Below, piece after piece: positions 52,396 to 59,345 of a stretch of DNA of 64,000 nucleotides; position 1 is the first letter of the stretch; each line of letters starts with the position of its first letter. Source of the DNA: Bacteroidota bacterium. GTDB lineage: Bacteria > Bacteroidota > Bacteroidia > Chitinophagales > Chitinophagaceae. The notes below the pieces were generated by a model. That model saw only the letters and a program-made list of their open reading frames with translations, made no database searches and was not told the DNA's origin. A program made the position numbers and the translations under genes. Location of the stretch: assembly GCA_024640255.1 (NCBI GenBank), contig JAHEFI010000002.1, positions 1 through 64,000 of the forward strand, written 5' to 3'.

Positions 52396-53095
52396 ATAAT
52401 CCTTTGAATATTAAATTTGGGTCCGCAAATATCCTCTTTTTTAAGCGAGGTACAAAATAACTAAGGTCGCCCCCGGTTAATTGCACGTTAAAGTTGCTGT
52501 ATTTGGCTTCATATGCCTCTATGATTCCATTAATTTCGGCCGCCATACCCCAAACCACGCCACTTAATAGGTTGGTTTTGGTATCATAGCCCACCAATGG
52601 AAAATCCTTTGTGAGGGTAATTAAGGGCAATAGAGCCGTTTGTTCATGCATGGATTTGAAGCGCATTTGCATGCCTGGAGAGATGCTTCCCCCTAAAAAT
52701 TCATGGTTATTGCTGATAAAATTATAGGTAATACAGGTCCCAAGAGATATGGCCAGGTTATGTTGATGGGGGTTTAGATGCACCGCAGCTGCACAAAGTG
52801 CTATTCTATCTGCACCAATGGTTTCGGGTTTCCCTACAGGAGTTGTAAAATTGAGTTTTGTAGTAGGCCCAATTAAGTGAAAGGGCGCCCTATCTGCTAA
52901 AAAGCTTTCAATGGCTTTATCGTGATGAATCACAGAAGACAAAATGGACTTAGTGGGCTTCCATTTTTCTACCAGCAATTGAAGGGTTGGAATACTAGCG
53001 TCTTCCAGCACAACAATTTCTTCCAATTGACTGCCTTTAAAAATGGCTGCCTTAAATCTTGAATTGCCAAAATCAAAACAAATTGTTGTGCTCAT
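52370..53095 (-). CDS. coaX: Type III pantothenate kinase
   Basis: Phosphorylates pantothenate, the first step of CoA synthesis. Motifs: ICFDFGNSRFKAAIF (phosphate loop), GADRIALCAAAV, AISLGTCITYNFI and GGSISPGMQMRFKSMHEQT. At 241 aa it is of normal length for the family. It is the first gene of the coaX-barrel-lptC run, and a TAATTTTG element upstream (53112-53119, minus strand) may be its promoter. Confidence 0.95.
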   Translation of the reverse strand: MSTTICFDFGNSRFKAAIFKGSQLEEIVVLEDASIPTLQLLVEKWKPTKSILSSVIHHDKAIESFLADRAPFHLIGPTTKLNFTTPVGKPETIGADRIALCAAAVHLNPHQHNLAISLGTCITYNFISNNHEFLGGSISPGMQMRFKSMHEQTALLPLITLTKDFPLVGYDTKTNLLSGVVWGMAAEINGIIEAYEAKYSNFNVQLTGGDLSYFVPRLKKRIFADPNLIFKGLYAISETNQ

Positions 53096-53170
53096 AATCT
53101 TACTTGAACTTCAAAATTAATGGCTTTTTGCAAAAGATTTCGGTTATTTGAACTTTAAAACATCCCCTTC
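53096..53170. promoter_or_regulatory. Divergent promoter region with direct repeats
   Basis: TTGAACTTCAAAA (53104-53116) and TTGAACTTTAAAA (53148-53160) differ at one base and are 44 bases apart. The first overlaps a TAATTTTG element for coaX on the minus strand. They may be operator half-sites for a shared regulator, or chance in AT-rich DNA. Confidence 0.3.
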
Positions 53171-54070
53171 ATGAAATTAGCTGGTTTCACTTATGTTAGA
53201 AATGGATTTGACTATGGGGTTCCTTTCTTGGAATCCATTCAATCTGTTCTGCCAATATGTGAAGAATTGATCGTGGCGGTTGGAGATTCTACTGATGGTA
53301 CTAGAGAAGCGATTGTAAATTTAAATTCTCCTAAAATTAAAATTATTGACACTGTTTGGGATATGCAATTGAGAGAGGGAGGAAAGGTTTTTGCGCAACA
53401 GGCCAATATTGCTTTAGATCATGTTAAAGCAGATTGGTGTTTGCATATTCAATCTGATGAAGTGTTACACGAAAAAGAATTAGCTTATATACAATCACAG
53501 ATTGATGTAAATGATGCAGATAAAAATGTGGAAGGTTTTATTTTACCCTTTGTACATTTTTGGGGTGGCTATGATCATATTAGAAATACCAGAAGGGTAC
53601 ATAATTTTGAAATAAGAATTTTCAGGAATCATTTGGGTGTAAGAGCTTATAGAGATTCACAGGGGTTTAGAAAATACCAATCTTTTGAAGCTTATGAAAA
53701 TGGTACAGAAAAAGGAGAGAAGTTACGCGTAAAAAAATTAGATGCTACTGTGTATCACTATACTGGTATTAGGTCTCCAGATGCCTATGCTAAAAAAGTA
53801 GCCATGTTTCAATCTTATTATTCTACTCCAGAAGCTTTGGAAAAAAAATTAGCTAGTCACGATTATCAAATGCATTCAGTGGATAGAACCATTCCTTTTA
53901 AAGGAGAACATCCAGCAGTCATGCATGCAAAAGTGGCTTCACAAGATTGGGAGTATAGTTATAAAAAAGAATTATCTGTTTGGCATAAGAAAGATAAATT
54001 CTTACAACCCATTGAAGATTTTTTGGGATTTAAATTAGGAGAGTATAAAAATTACAAGCTGATTAAATAA
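53171..54070 (+). CDS. Glycosyltransferase family 2-like protein
   Basis: 299 aa GT-A fold glycosyltransferase. The N-terminus MKLAGFTYVRNGFDYGVPFL leads to the nucleotide-binding region EELIVAVGDSTDGTREA and the metal-binding acidic motif WCLHIQSDEVLHEKEL. There is no membrane segment. The substrate is unknown. It is 4 bases before meaB, with no obvious functional tie, and divergent from coaX. Confidence 0.85.
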   Translation: MKLAGFTYVRNGFDYGVPFLESIQSVLPICEELIVAVGDSTDGTREAIVNLNSPKIKIIDTVWDMQLREGGKVFAQQANIALDHVKADWCLHIQSDEVLHEKELAYIQSQIDVNDADKNVEGFILPFVHFWGGYDHIRNTRRVHNFEIRIFRNHLGVRAYRDSQGFRKYQSFEAYENGTEKGEKLRVKKLDATVYHYTGIRSPDAYAKKVAMFQSYYSTPEALEKKLASHDYQMHSVDRTIPFKGEHPAVMHAKVASQDWEYSYKKELSVWHKKDKFLQPIEDFLGFKLGEYKNYKLIK

Positions 54071-54074
54071 GAAG

Positions 54075-54974
54075 ATGCAATCTATAGAACAAATAAAACA
54101 AGGGGTGGAGGCAGGTAATTTTTTAGCCTTGGCTAAAACCATTTCTGCTATTGAAAACGATGCCAACAAGGCCACCGATTTTTTAGAAAGCCTTAGACCT
54201 TCTTTAGCTCCTATTATAGGCATTACAGGCCCTCCAGGGGCTGGTAAGAGCACTTTGATTGCATCATTAATACAAGCTTGGGTGGAAGAGGGAAAACGCA
54301 TTGCGGTGCTTTCTGTGGATCCTTCTTCTCCTTTTCATCAAGGAGCTATTTTGGGAGATAGAATTAGAATGAGAGAATGGTATTTGCATCCTCAAGTGTT
54401 TATTAGATCATTGGCTTCGAGAGGACATTTGGGAGGATTAAATGCAACAACCATAGAGTTAACTACTTTATTACAATCTGCAGGATTTGATATCATTATT
54501 TTGGAAACAGTAGGTGTGGGTCAATCTGAAGTGGAAGTGGCAGCATTAGCAGATACTACTTTAGTGGTTTTGGTTCCTGAAGCTGGTGATGATATTCAGA
54601 TGATGAAATCTGGCTTGATGGAAGTAGCTGATATTTTTGTAGTGAATAAATCTGACAGACCGGACGCGAATGCTTTTGCGTCTCATATCCAACAAATGCT
54701 TATTGAAAATCATGCCACTGAAAAAGCTTCAGTGGTTCAAACAATTGCTTCTCAAAAAGAGGGTATTGAAACATTGGTTGCAGCTATCAAACATCATCAA
54801 GCATTGGCCAATCATGTAAGCTCTAAGAAAAAATTATTGTTATCTAAAACCATGCAGTTAATTGTTGCTAAAAAAATGCAGCAATTAAATTATACAGAAA
54901 TTGAAGAAGCCCTTTCAGAAGCTATGCAAACTTCTTCTTTTAATATTTTTGAATTCGCTAAAAAGTTTTTCTAA
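54075..54974 (+). CDS. meaB: Methylmalonyl-CoA mutase-associated GTPase MeaB
   Basis: 299 aa G3E GTPase that protects and loads the B12-dependent methylmalonyl-CoA mutase. Walker A is GITGPPGAGKSTLIASLI; further G3E motifs are VLSVDPSSPFHQGAILGDR, ETVGVGQSEVEVAALAD and FVVNKSDRPDANAFA. The mutase genes are not in the window. B12 use by the organism is supported independently by the B12-dependent MetH at 59-63 kb. The gene ends three bases before the convergent small gene. Confidence 0.95.
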   Translation: MQSIEQIKQGVEAGNFLALAKTISAIENDANKATDFLESLRPSLAPIIGITGPPGAGKSTLIASLIQAWVEEGKRIAVLSVDPSSPFHQGAILGDRIRMREWYLHPQVFIRSLASRGHLGGLNATTIELTTLLQSAGFDIIILETVGVGQSEVEVAALADTTLVVLVPEAGDDIQMMKSGLMEVADIFVVNKSDRPDANAFASHIQQMLIENHATEKASVVQTIASQKEGIETLVAAIKHHQALANHVSSKKKLLLSKTMQLIVAKKMQQLNYTEIEEALSEAMQTSSFNIFEFAKKFF

Positions 54975-54977
54975 AGA

Positions 54978-55196
54978 CTATTTTTGATTCTCGCTCTTCC
55001 ACCATCTGAAAGCGATATAGCCCATGATGCCAAATGGCATTGCCGCTAAATAAATAATTCCGGCATTAAATCCCTTACCCGCTTCTTCTCCAATTTGACT
55101 TGCGGTTTTTGTACAGATAGAGCATTGTGCAAAGCTCATTACTCCATTCAATAAAAATGGAATAGCAATGGCCAGCATTTTGATAATTTTTTTCAT
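54978..55196 (-). CDS. Small conserved membrane protein with CxxC motif
   Basis: 72 aa. The N-terminus is a signal sequence or membrane anchor (KMLAIAIPFLLNGVMSFAQ), followed by CSICTKTASQIGEEAGKGFN and a second hydrophobic segment IIYLAAMPFGIMGYIAF with a basic end (WWKSENQK). The CSIC pair could bind a metal or form a disulfide. Homologues of this shape are common in Bacteroidota. I do not know a function. Confidence 0.65.
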   Translation of the reverse strand: MKKIIKMLAIAIPFLLNGVMSFAQCSICTKTASQIGEEAGKGFNAGIIYLAAMPFGIMGYIAFRWWKSENQK

Positions 55197-55221
55197 ATCG
55201 ATTGGTATGAAATGATAGTAT

Positions 55222-55250
55222 AAAAAAACCCCGAGCTTTCGGGGATCTTT
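55222..55250 (-). terminator. Terminator after the THX gene
   Basis: On the minus strand CCCCGA pairs with TCGGGG around AAGC, followed by seven T. It is the natural end of the thx message. Confidence 0.8.
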
Positions 55251-55258
55251 ATACGCCT

Positions 55259-55402
55259 TTAAGCTTTTGCTTTAGTTGTTTTCTTTGCAGTTGTTGCAGC
55301 TGCTGCTTTTGGTGCGGTAGTAGCTGTTTTGTGTGGTCTGCTTACACCGAAAGATCCCATGAATCTTTTACCTTTTGCTGTTTTTTTATCTCCTCTTCCC
55401 AT
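55259..55402 (-). CDS. 30S ribosomal protein THX
   Basis: 47 aa basic protein that is too short for routine gene calls. It starts MGRGDKKTAKGKRFMGSFGV and continues SRPHK, matching the short THX (Thx) protein of bacterial 30S subunits; the first 25 residues align with the ~26-residue Thermus protein. The remaining ~22 residues are Ala/Thr/Lys-rich (PKAAAATTAKKTTKAKA) and are probably a lineage extension. It has its own terminator and lies between a membrane-protein gene and HU on the same strand. Confidence 0.9.
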   Translation of the reverse strand: MGRGDKKTAKGKRFMGSFGVSRPHKTATTAPKAAAATTAKKTTKAKA

Positions 55403-55442
55403 TTTGATAATTGTTTTAAATGAATGATTGGACTGCAAAAAT

Positions 55443-55485
55443 AAAAAAACCCCTTGAATATATGGATATCCAAGGGGTTTTATTT
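55443..55485 (-). terminator. Terminator after the HU gene
   Basis: AAAACCCCTTG pairs with CAAGGGGTTTT with an AT-rich loop; on the minus strand a run of T follows. It lies 18 bases after the HU stop. Confidence 0.8.
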
Positions 55486-55503
55486 CAAATTAGTTTTTTA
55501 CGA

Positions 55504-55773
55504 CTATAATTTCGCGCTTAATTCTTTACCAGCCTTGAATTTAGCAACTTTTTTAGCTTTGATCTTGATTGTAGCACCAGTTTGTGGGTTACGACCAGTT
55601 CTAGCAGCACGCTTTGTTACTGAGAAAGTACCAAAACCTACTAAAGTTACTTTATCACCTTTTTTCAAAGATTTAGTTACTGCTTCGATGAAAGCATCTA
55701 AAGCTGCGTTTGCTGATGTTTTTGGTAAATCAGCGCTGTCCGCGATGTGTGCGATTAATTCTGCTTTGTTCAT
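55504..55773 (-). CDS. HU family DNA-binding protein
   Basis: 89 aa nucleoid protein that bends and compacts [23 protein letters not shown] starts the helical part, and the arm motif [20 protein letters not shown] with [20 protein letters not shown] is diagnostic. Pro in the RNPQ loop is the intercalating residue. It is preceded by TAAATTTG (-7 type) and followed by a terminator, so it is likely a strongly expressed single gene. Confidence 0.97.
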   Translation of the reverse strand: MNKAELIAHIADSADLPKTSANAALDAFIEAVTKSLKKGDKVTLVGFGTFSVTKRAARTGRNPQTGATIKIKAKKVAKFKAGKELSAKL

Positions 55774-55805
55774 AGATGTGTTTTTTATAGTTTTAAACGA
55801 TAGAA

Positions 55806-55813
55806 CAAATTTA
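55806..55813 (-). promoter_or_regulatory. -7 element of the HU gene
   Basis: On the minus strand this is TAAATTTG, a full TAnnTTTG match, about 33 bases before the HU start codon. No matching -33 TTG was found at the usual spacing. Confidence 0.45.
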
Positions 55814-55867
55814 TTGGGTTTTATGAAACGAAAAAATATTTTGGGATAAATTTTTGTTTTTATTTTT

Positions 55868-55971
55868 CCACTAAAACCCTTAAATAGTAAGGTTTTCGTG
55901 GGAAATGACCTATATCATAGAAAGTTTAACTGGAACCGCTTATTACGTAAACCCTTGATTTTAATGGGTTT
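55868..55971. other. Gene-free region with two imperfect inverted repeats
   Basis: In the 258 bases between HU and DUF4286, CCAC-AAAACC-TTA pairs with TAA-GGTTTT-GTGG (55868-55901) with single mismatches, and AAACCC (55949-55954) pairs with GGGTTT (55966-55971). Neither is followed by a T-run, so terminator function is unlikely. I found no ORF or tRNA here. The role is open. Confidence 0.4.
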
Positions 55972-56031
55972 CAGCCAATATTTGCTGTAATCTAGGCCTA
56001 TCAAGGATTTCAAAGGATTAACTATCCACAA

Positions 56032-56334
56032 TCAATTCACAATTTGCATAAAACTGCTAAAATGAAAACATTGTTCACCCCAGGTGTGGTGTAGCATGTA
56101 AAGTAGGTCTGCAGCGTGTTTGCCACGATATTGCTCCATACTGTCTTTAGAACTTGCAAATAATTGCAGGGTATAAGTAGGTGCTTGAGTTGGTTCAACT
56201 TCTAATTCATAAAAACGAAAATCATTAAAGCAATCGGTTTGCATACAAGAAGGAATAAACTGCTCTTGCATCCATGCTTTCCAAATGGTTTCAGCATTGG
56301 GTTCTATTTGAAAACTAATATTACAAACTTGCAT
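56032..56334 (-). CDS. DUF4286 family protein
   Basis: 100 aa soluble protein of a Bacteroidota family of unknown function, with a dimeric alpha/beta-barrel (ferredoxin-like) appearance. Family pattern: ISFQIEPNAETIWKAWMQEQ, FRFYELEVE and YTLQLFASSKDSMEQYRGKH. It starts two bases after the stop of the exonuclease gene, so it is probably cotranscribed with it. No catalytic residues are evident. Confidence 0.8.
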   Translation of the reverse strand: MQVCNISFQIEPNAETIWKAWMQEQFIPSCMQTDCFNDFRFYELEVEPTQAPTYTLQLFASSKDSMEQYRGKHAADLLYMLHHTWGEQCFHFSSFMQIVN

Positions 56335-56336
56335 GT

Positions 56337-57107
56337 TTATTTTTTTAACTCAACTAAGATAGGACAATGATCACTATGTTTTACATCAGGAAGAATAGCC
56401 GCATTTTTAATTTTCTTTGCAAGTGTTTCTGTTGTGCAGAGATAATCAATTCTCCATCCCTTATTATTTAAACGTACTGAAGGAAATCTTTGACTCCACC
56501 AACTGTAGGCACCTGTTGCTTCTGGATGTATTTGTCTAAAACTATCCACCCATCCATTTTCTGTAAACTGGTCCATCCAAGCTCTTTCTTCTGGTAAAAA
56601 TCCAGAAGATTTTTTATTGCCTTTTGGGTCGTGAATATCTACTTCTTTATGGGCAATATTATAATCACCTGCTACAATAATGGAAGGCCTTTCTTTTTTT
56701 AAATCTTGTATGTAGGTATAAAATTCATTTAACCATTGGTATTTATATGTTTGTCTTTCTTCCCCACTTGTGCCAGAGGGGAAATAAGCATTCACTATAG
56801 TGAGGTCTCCAATATCAACTCTTACTACTCTTCCTTCTGCATCACTCATTTCATAACCATTACCATATACAATATTGTCTGGCTTTTTTTTACTAAAAAT
56901 AGCCACGCCACTATATCCTTTTTTTTGAGCTGGATACCACGCAACATGATACCCCAATGAAGTGAAAATGCTAATATCAATATCTTCAGGACTAGCTTTT
57001 GTTTCCTGTACACATAAAACATCTACTGCGGCATTTTCTAGCCATTCGATGAGTCCTTTTTTAATGGCAGCTCTAATACCATTTACATTATAACTTACAA
57101 TTTGCAT
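56337..57107 (-). CDS. xth: Exodeoxyribonuclease III
   Basis: AP endonuclease and 3'-5' exonuclease of base-excision repair. Motifs: YNVNGIRAAIKKGLIEW, LCVQETKASPEDI (metal-binding Glu), VAGDYNIAHKEVDIHDPKG, SWWSQRFPSVRLNNKGWRID and the end KHSDHCPILVEL with the catalytic His/Asp. At 256 aa it is a normal ExoA-type enzyme. Its start overlaps the stop of the upstream unknown gene by one base. Confidence 0.96.
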   Translation of the reverse strand: MQIVSYNVNGIRAAIKKGLIEWLENAAVDVLCVQETKASPEDIDISIFTSLGYHVAWYPAQKKGYSGVAIFSKKKPDNIVYGNGYEMSDAEGRVVRVDIGDLTIVNAYFPSGTSGEERQTYKYQWLNEFYTYIQDLKKERPSIIVAGDYNIAHKEVDIHDPKGNKKSSGFLPEERAWMDQFTENGWVDSFRQIHPEATGAYSWWSQRFPSVRLNNKGWRIDYLCTTETLAKKIKNAAILPDVKHSDHCPILVELKK

Positions 57108-58531
57108 TATTCTTCTATTGGATTGGATGTATGAGAGATTCCAGAAATGGATATTTCTGGTTTAGGCATTTGAAATAGTTCTGAATAGGCAAATAGTAAA
57201 ACGAAATTCAAAAATTCATCTGATACATTATTCTGAACGATTACCATATGTGTAGGTAAATTATCTCCATGAGTAATTAATGCTAATTGTTGATCCACAT
57301 AAATGGTTTTAACATTCGCATCGTAGTTAATTAAAATTGTAAAAGGACTGTTTTTATATACACCTTTAATTTGTTTATTAGCAATAATATTTTGTTTTTT
57401 AAAGCTAGTATTTAAATCAACTTTCTCTGTTGAATCATATCCATTGTATAATTCATTTGGGTCTACCCATGCATCAGCTTGTAAGACATTATCCGAAACA
57501 CTAAATTTTCCAATTAATTCTTGGTGTAAAAATATCTTATTCAAACTATCATTTAAAAAACTAATGGGACTTACTGGATTCACTTCATATCCTACATTAG
57601 GGTTGAATACCAGGAAAGAAGAGATAGTGTAATCGGTATTATTTTTTACATCTCTTAAAGGTTGTTCTATTTGATACAGCTCTTTGCTCTTATTCCATTT
57701 GCTAGCTTTTAAATTGGCTAATAAACCCGCATAAGGGTTATCCAATTCAGTGGCATTGGTATTTATTTTCTGCATAGCAGCAGTAGGTACTCTTAGGATT
57801 TGTCTATTAGTATTTCTCGTGTAAATGATAAATCCTTTAGTAGTATCTACAAATGTTCTTGGACTTTGGTGAACATAGGGCATCCATATATTATCAACTG
57901 CATATAAGCTGGGCACTTTGGCTTCAATAAAACTTAGATCTATAAAATCTGGATTAATTTGTTCAATACCTTTTGCAATAGCTTTTGACAAGTTGGAAGG
58001 GCTAGTTAATGCAAATAGGGTAGGATACCCAATGCCAATTGTGTTTTGTGGTTGGAAGCTCATCAAAAGCGTCTTCTTAAAAACTACCTGCTTTTCTTGA
58101 TTGATCACAGAACAAGTAATAAACCAAATGGAACGAATACTATCTTTTTTGCTATCTGGTATATCTAATAAATTATTTCTGTAAGCAAGGCTTGGTTCCA
58201 ATTCATATAATTCTACATAAGCATGTAAAGGAATACCTGCAGTTTGTTCCCAATTAATTTGAATCTTTCCTAATTGGCTTGACTTATTTAAAGCCACCAT
58301 ATTAGTTGGATAGTTTTTATTTAATTGAAGTGATAGCGATTTGAATAAATTATTTTCTAGTACATCTCTAATTTGCAAACCCGCTTTCTTATCCAACTTC
58401 CAATAATCGGCATTAGGTAAAATGGTGGAATAAGTTTGAATTTGTTCCAATACCACTTGTGTCTGAGCATTACTTTGATTGGATAGAAAAATATTAATGA
58501 ATACAATTATACCTAGTATGCGTAGTTTCAT
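57107..58531 (-). CDS. Unknown exported protein
   Basis: 474 aa protein. A signal peptide (KLRILGIIVFINIFL, cleavage near SNAQ) is followed by a mixture of beta-rich segments and Asn/Lys-rich stretches (for example QIEQPLRDVKNNTDY). A second half seems to form repeated short strands. No motif of a known family was recognised. The start is set at ATG 58531; a longer frame to 58555 adds eight residues before the hydrophobic run. It is upstream of xth and probably shares its message. Confidence 0.65.
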   Translation of the reverse strand: MKLRILGIIVFINIFLSNQSNAQTQVVLEQIQTYSTILPNADYWKLDKKAGLQIRDVLENNLFKSLSLQLNKNYPTNMVALNKSSQLGKIQINWEQTAGIPLHAYVELYELEPSLAYRNNLLDIPDSKKDSIRSIWFITCSVINQEKQVVFKKTLLMSFQPQNTIGIGYPTLFALTSPSNLSKAIAKGIEQINPDFIDLSFIEAKVPSLYAVDNIWMPYVHQSPRTFVDTTKGFIIYTRNTNRQILRVPTAAMQKINTNATELDNPYAGLLANLKASKWNKSKELYQIEQPLRDVKNNTDYTISSFLVFNPNVGYEVNPVSPISFLNDSLNKIFLHQELIGKFSVSDNVLQADAWVDPNELYNGYDSTEKVDLNTSFKKQNIIANKQIKGVYKNSPFTILINYDANVKTIYVDQQLALITHGDNLPTHMVIVQNNVSDEFLNFVLLFAYSELFQMPKPEISISGISHTSNPIEE

Positions 58532-58606
58532 GGGGCGCTTCAATTTCAATGTCAAATTTAACTATTTTAAGCTTCCCCCTTTAGATTATTTATTTAACTT
58601 CAATGT

Positions 58607-59344
58607 ATGAATCAACATTCAAAGAAGAAGATAATACCAGCTTATGCAGGTTTTCAATTAGAAGGTCCGAAGCCCAGAATTAATGAGTTTAAATTTGCTT
58701 TGCAAATCTTTTTTGAATTTATTAAAGGATTTAGAACCCTGCATTTTGTTGGACCCTGTGTGACTGTATTTGGATCAGCAAGATTTAAGGAAGATCATAC
58801 TTATTATAAACAAGCCAGAGAAATTGGCAAGCGTATTGCTGAATTAGGGTTGGTTACGATGACAGGAGGTGGTCCGGGTATAATGGAAGCTGCTAATAGA
58901 GGGGCTTTTGAAGCAGGAGGGAAGTCTGTGGGTTGTAATATCAAATTGCCTTTTGAACAAACCCCCAATCCTTATGTGCAAACCAGTATTACTTTTAGTT
59001 TTTTCTTTATCAGAAAAGTGCTCTTGGTTAAATATTCTTATGCTTTTATAATTATGCCAGGGGGCTTTGGTACACAGGATGAGTTTTTTGAAACTTTAAC
59101 CCTAGCACAAACCAAAGTAATTAATGATTTTCCCATTGTAGTTATGGGCCGTTCTTATTATCAACCTTTCCAACATTGGATGGATCATATGATTCAAGCA
59201 GGCACCATTTCTCCGGAAGACAAGAAATTTGTTCTATTTACGGATAGTGTGGATGAAGCCATTAACCATATTAGTTCTTATGTAAGAACCAATTATAAAG
59301 TAACTCCACGTAAACGCTTGTGGTGGTTGTTCGAAAAAGTATAA
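58607..59344 (+). CDS. LOG family protein (TIGR00730 Rossmann-fold)
   Basis: 245 aa protein similar to lonely-guy phosphoribohydrolases, which cleave nucleoside 5'-monophosphates. Signature GGGPGIMEAANRGAFEAGG and PGGFGTQDEFFETLTLAQT are both present, with VTVFGSARFKEDHTYYKQAR before them. It starts 75 bases after the divergent unknown gene and ends a single base before the convergent metH. The bacterial function may concern nucleotide or cytokinin-like metabolism. Confidence 0.9.
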   Translation: MNQHSKKKIIPAYAGFQLEGPKPRINEFKFALQIFFEFIKGFRTLHFVGPCVTVFGSARFKEDHTYYKQAREIGKRIAELGLVTMTGGGPGIMEAANRGAFEAGGKSVGCNIKLPFEQTPNPYVQTSITFSFFFIRKVLLVKYSYAFIIMPGGFGTQDEFFETLTLAQTKVINDFPIVVMGRSYYQPFQHWMDHMIQAGTISPEDKKFVLFTDSVDEAINHISSYVRTNYKVTPRKRLWWLFEKV

Positions 59345-59345
59345 A

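Noticed and set aside
56022-56030. CTATCCACA, close to the DnaA box TTATCCACA.
   Set aside because: A single near match without a cluster and without dnaA or dnaN nearby does not support an origin.
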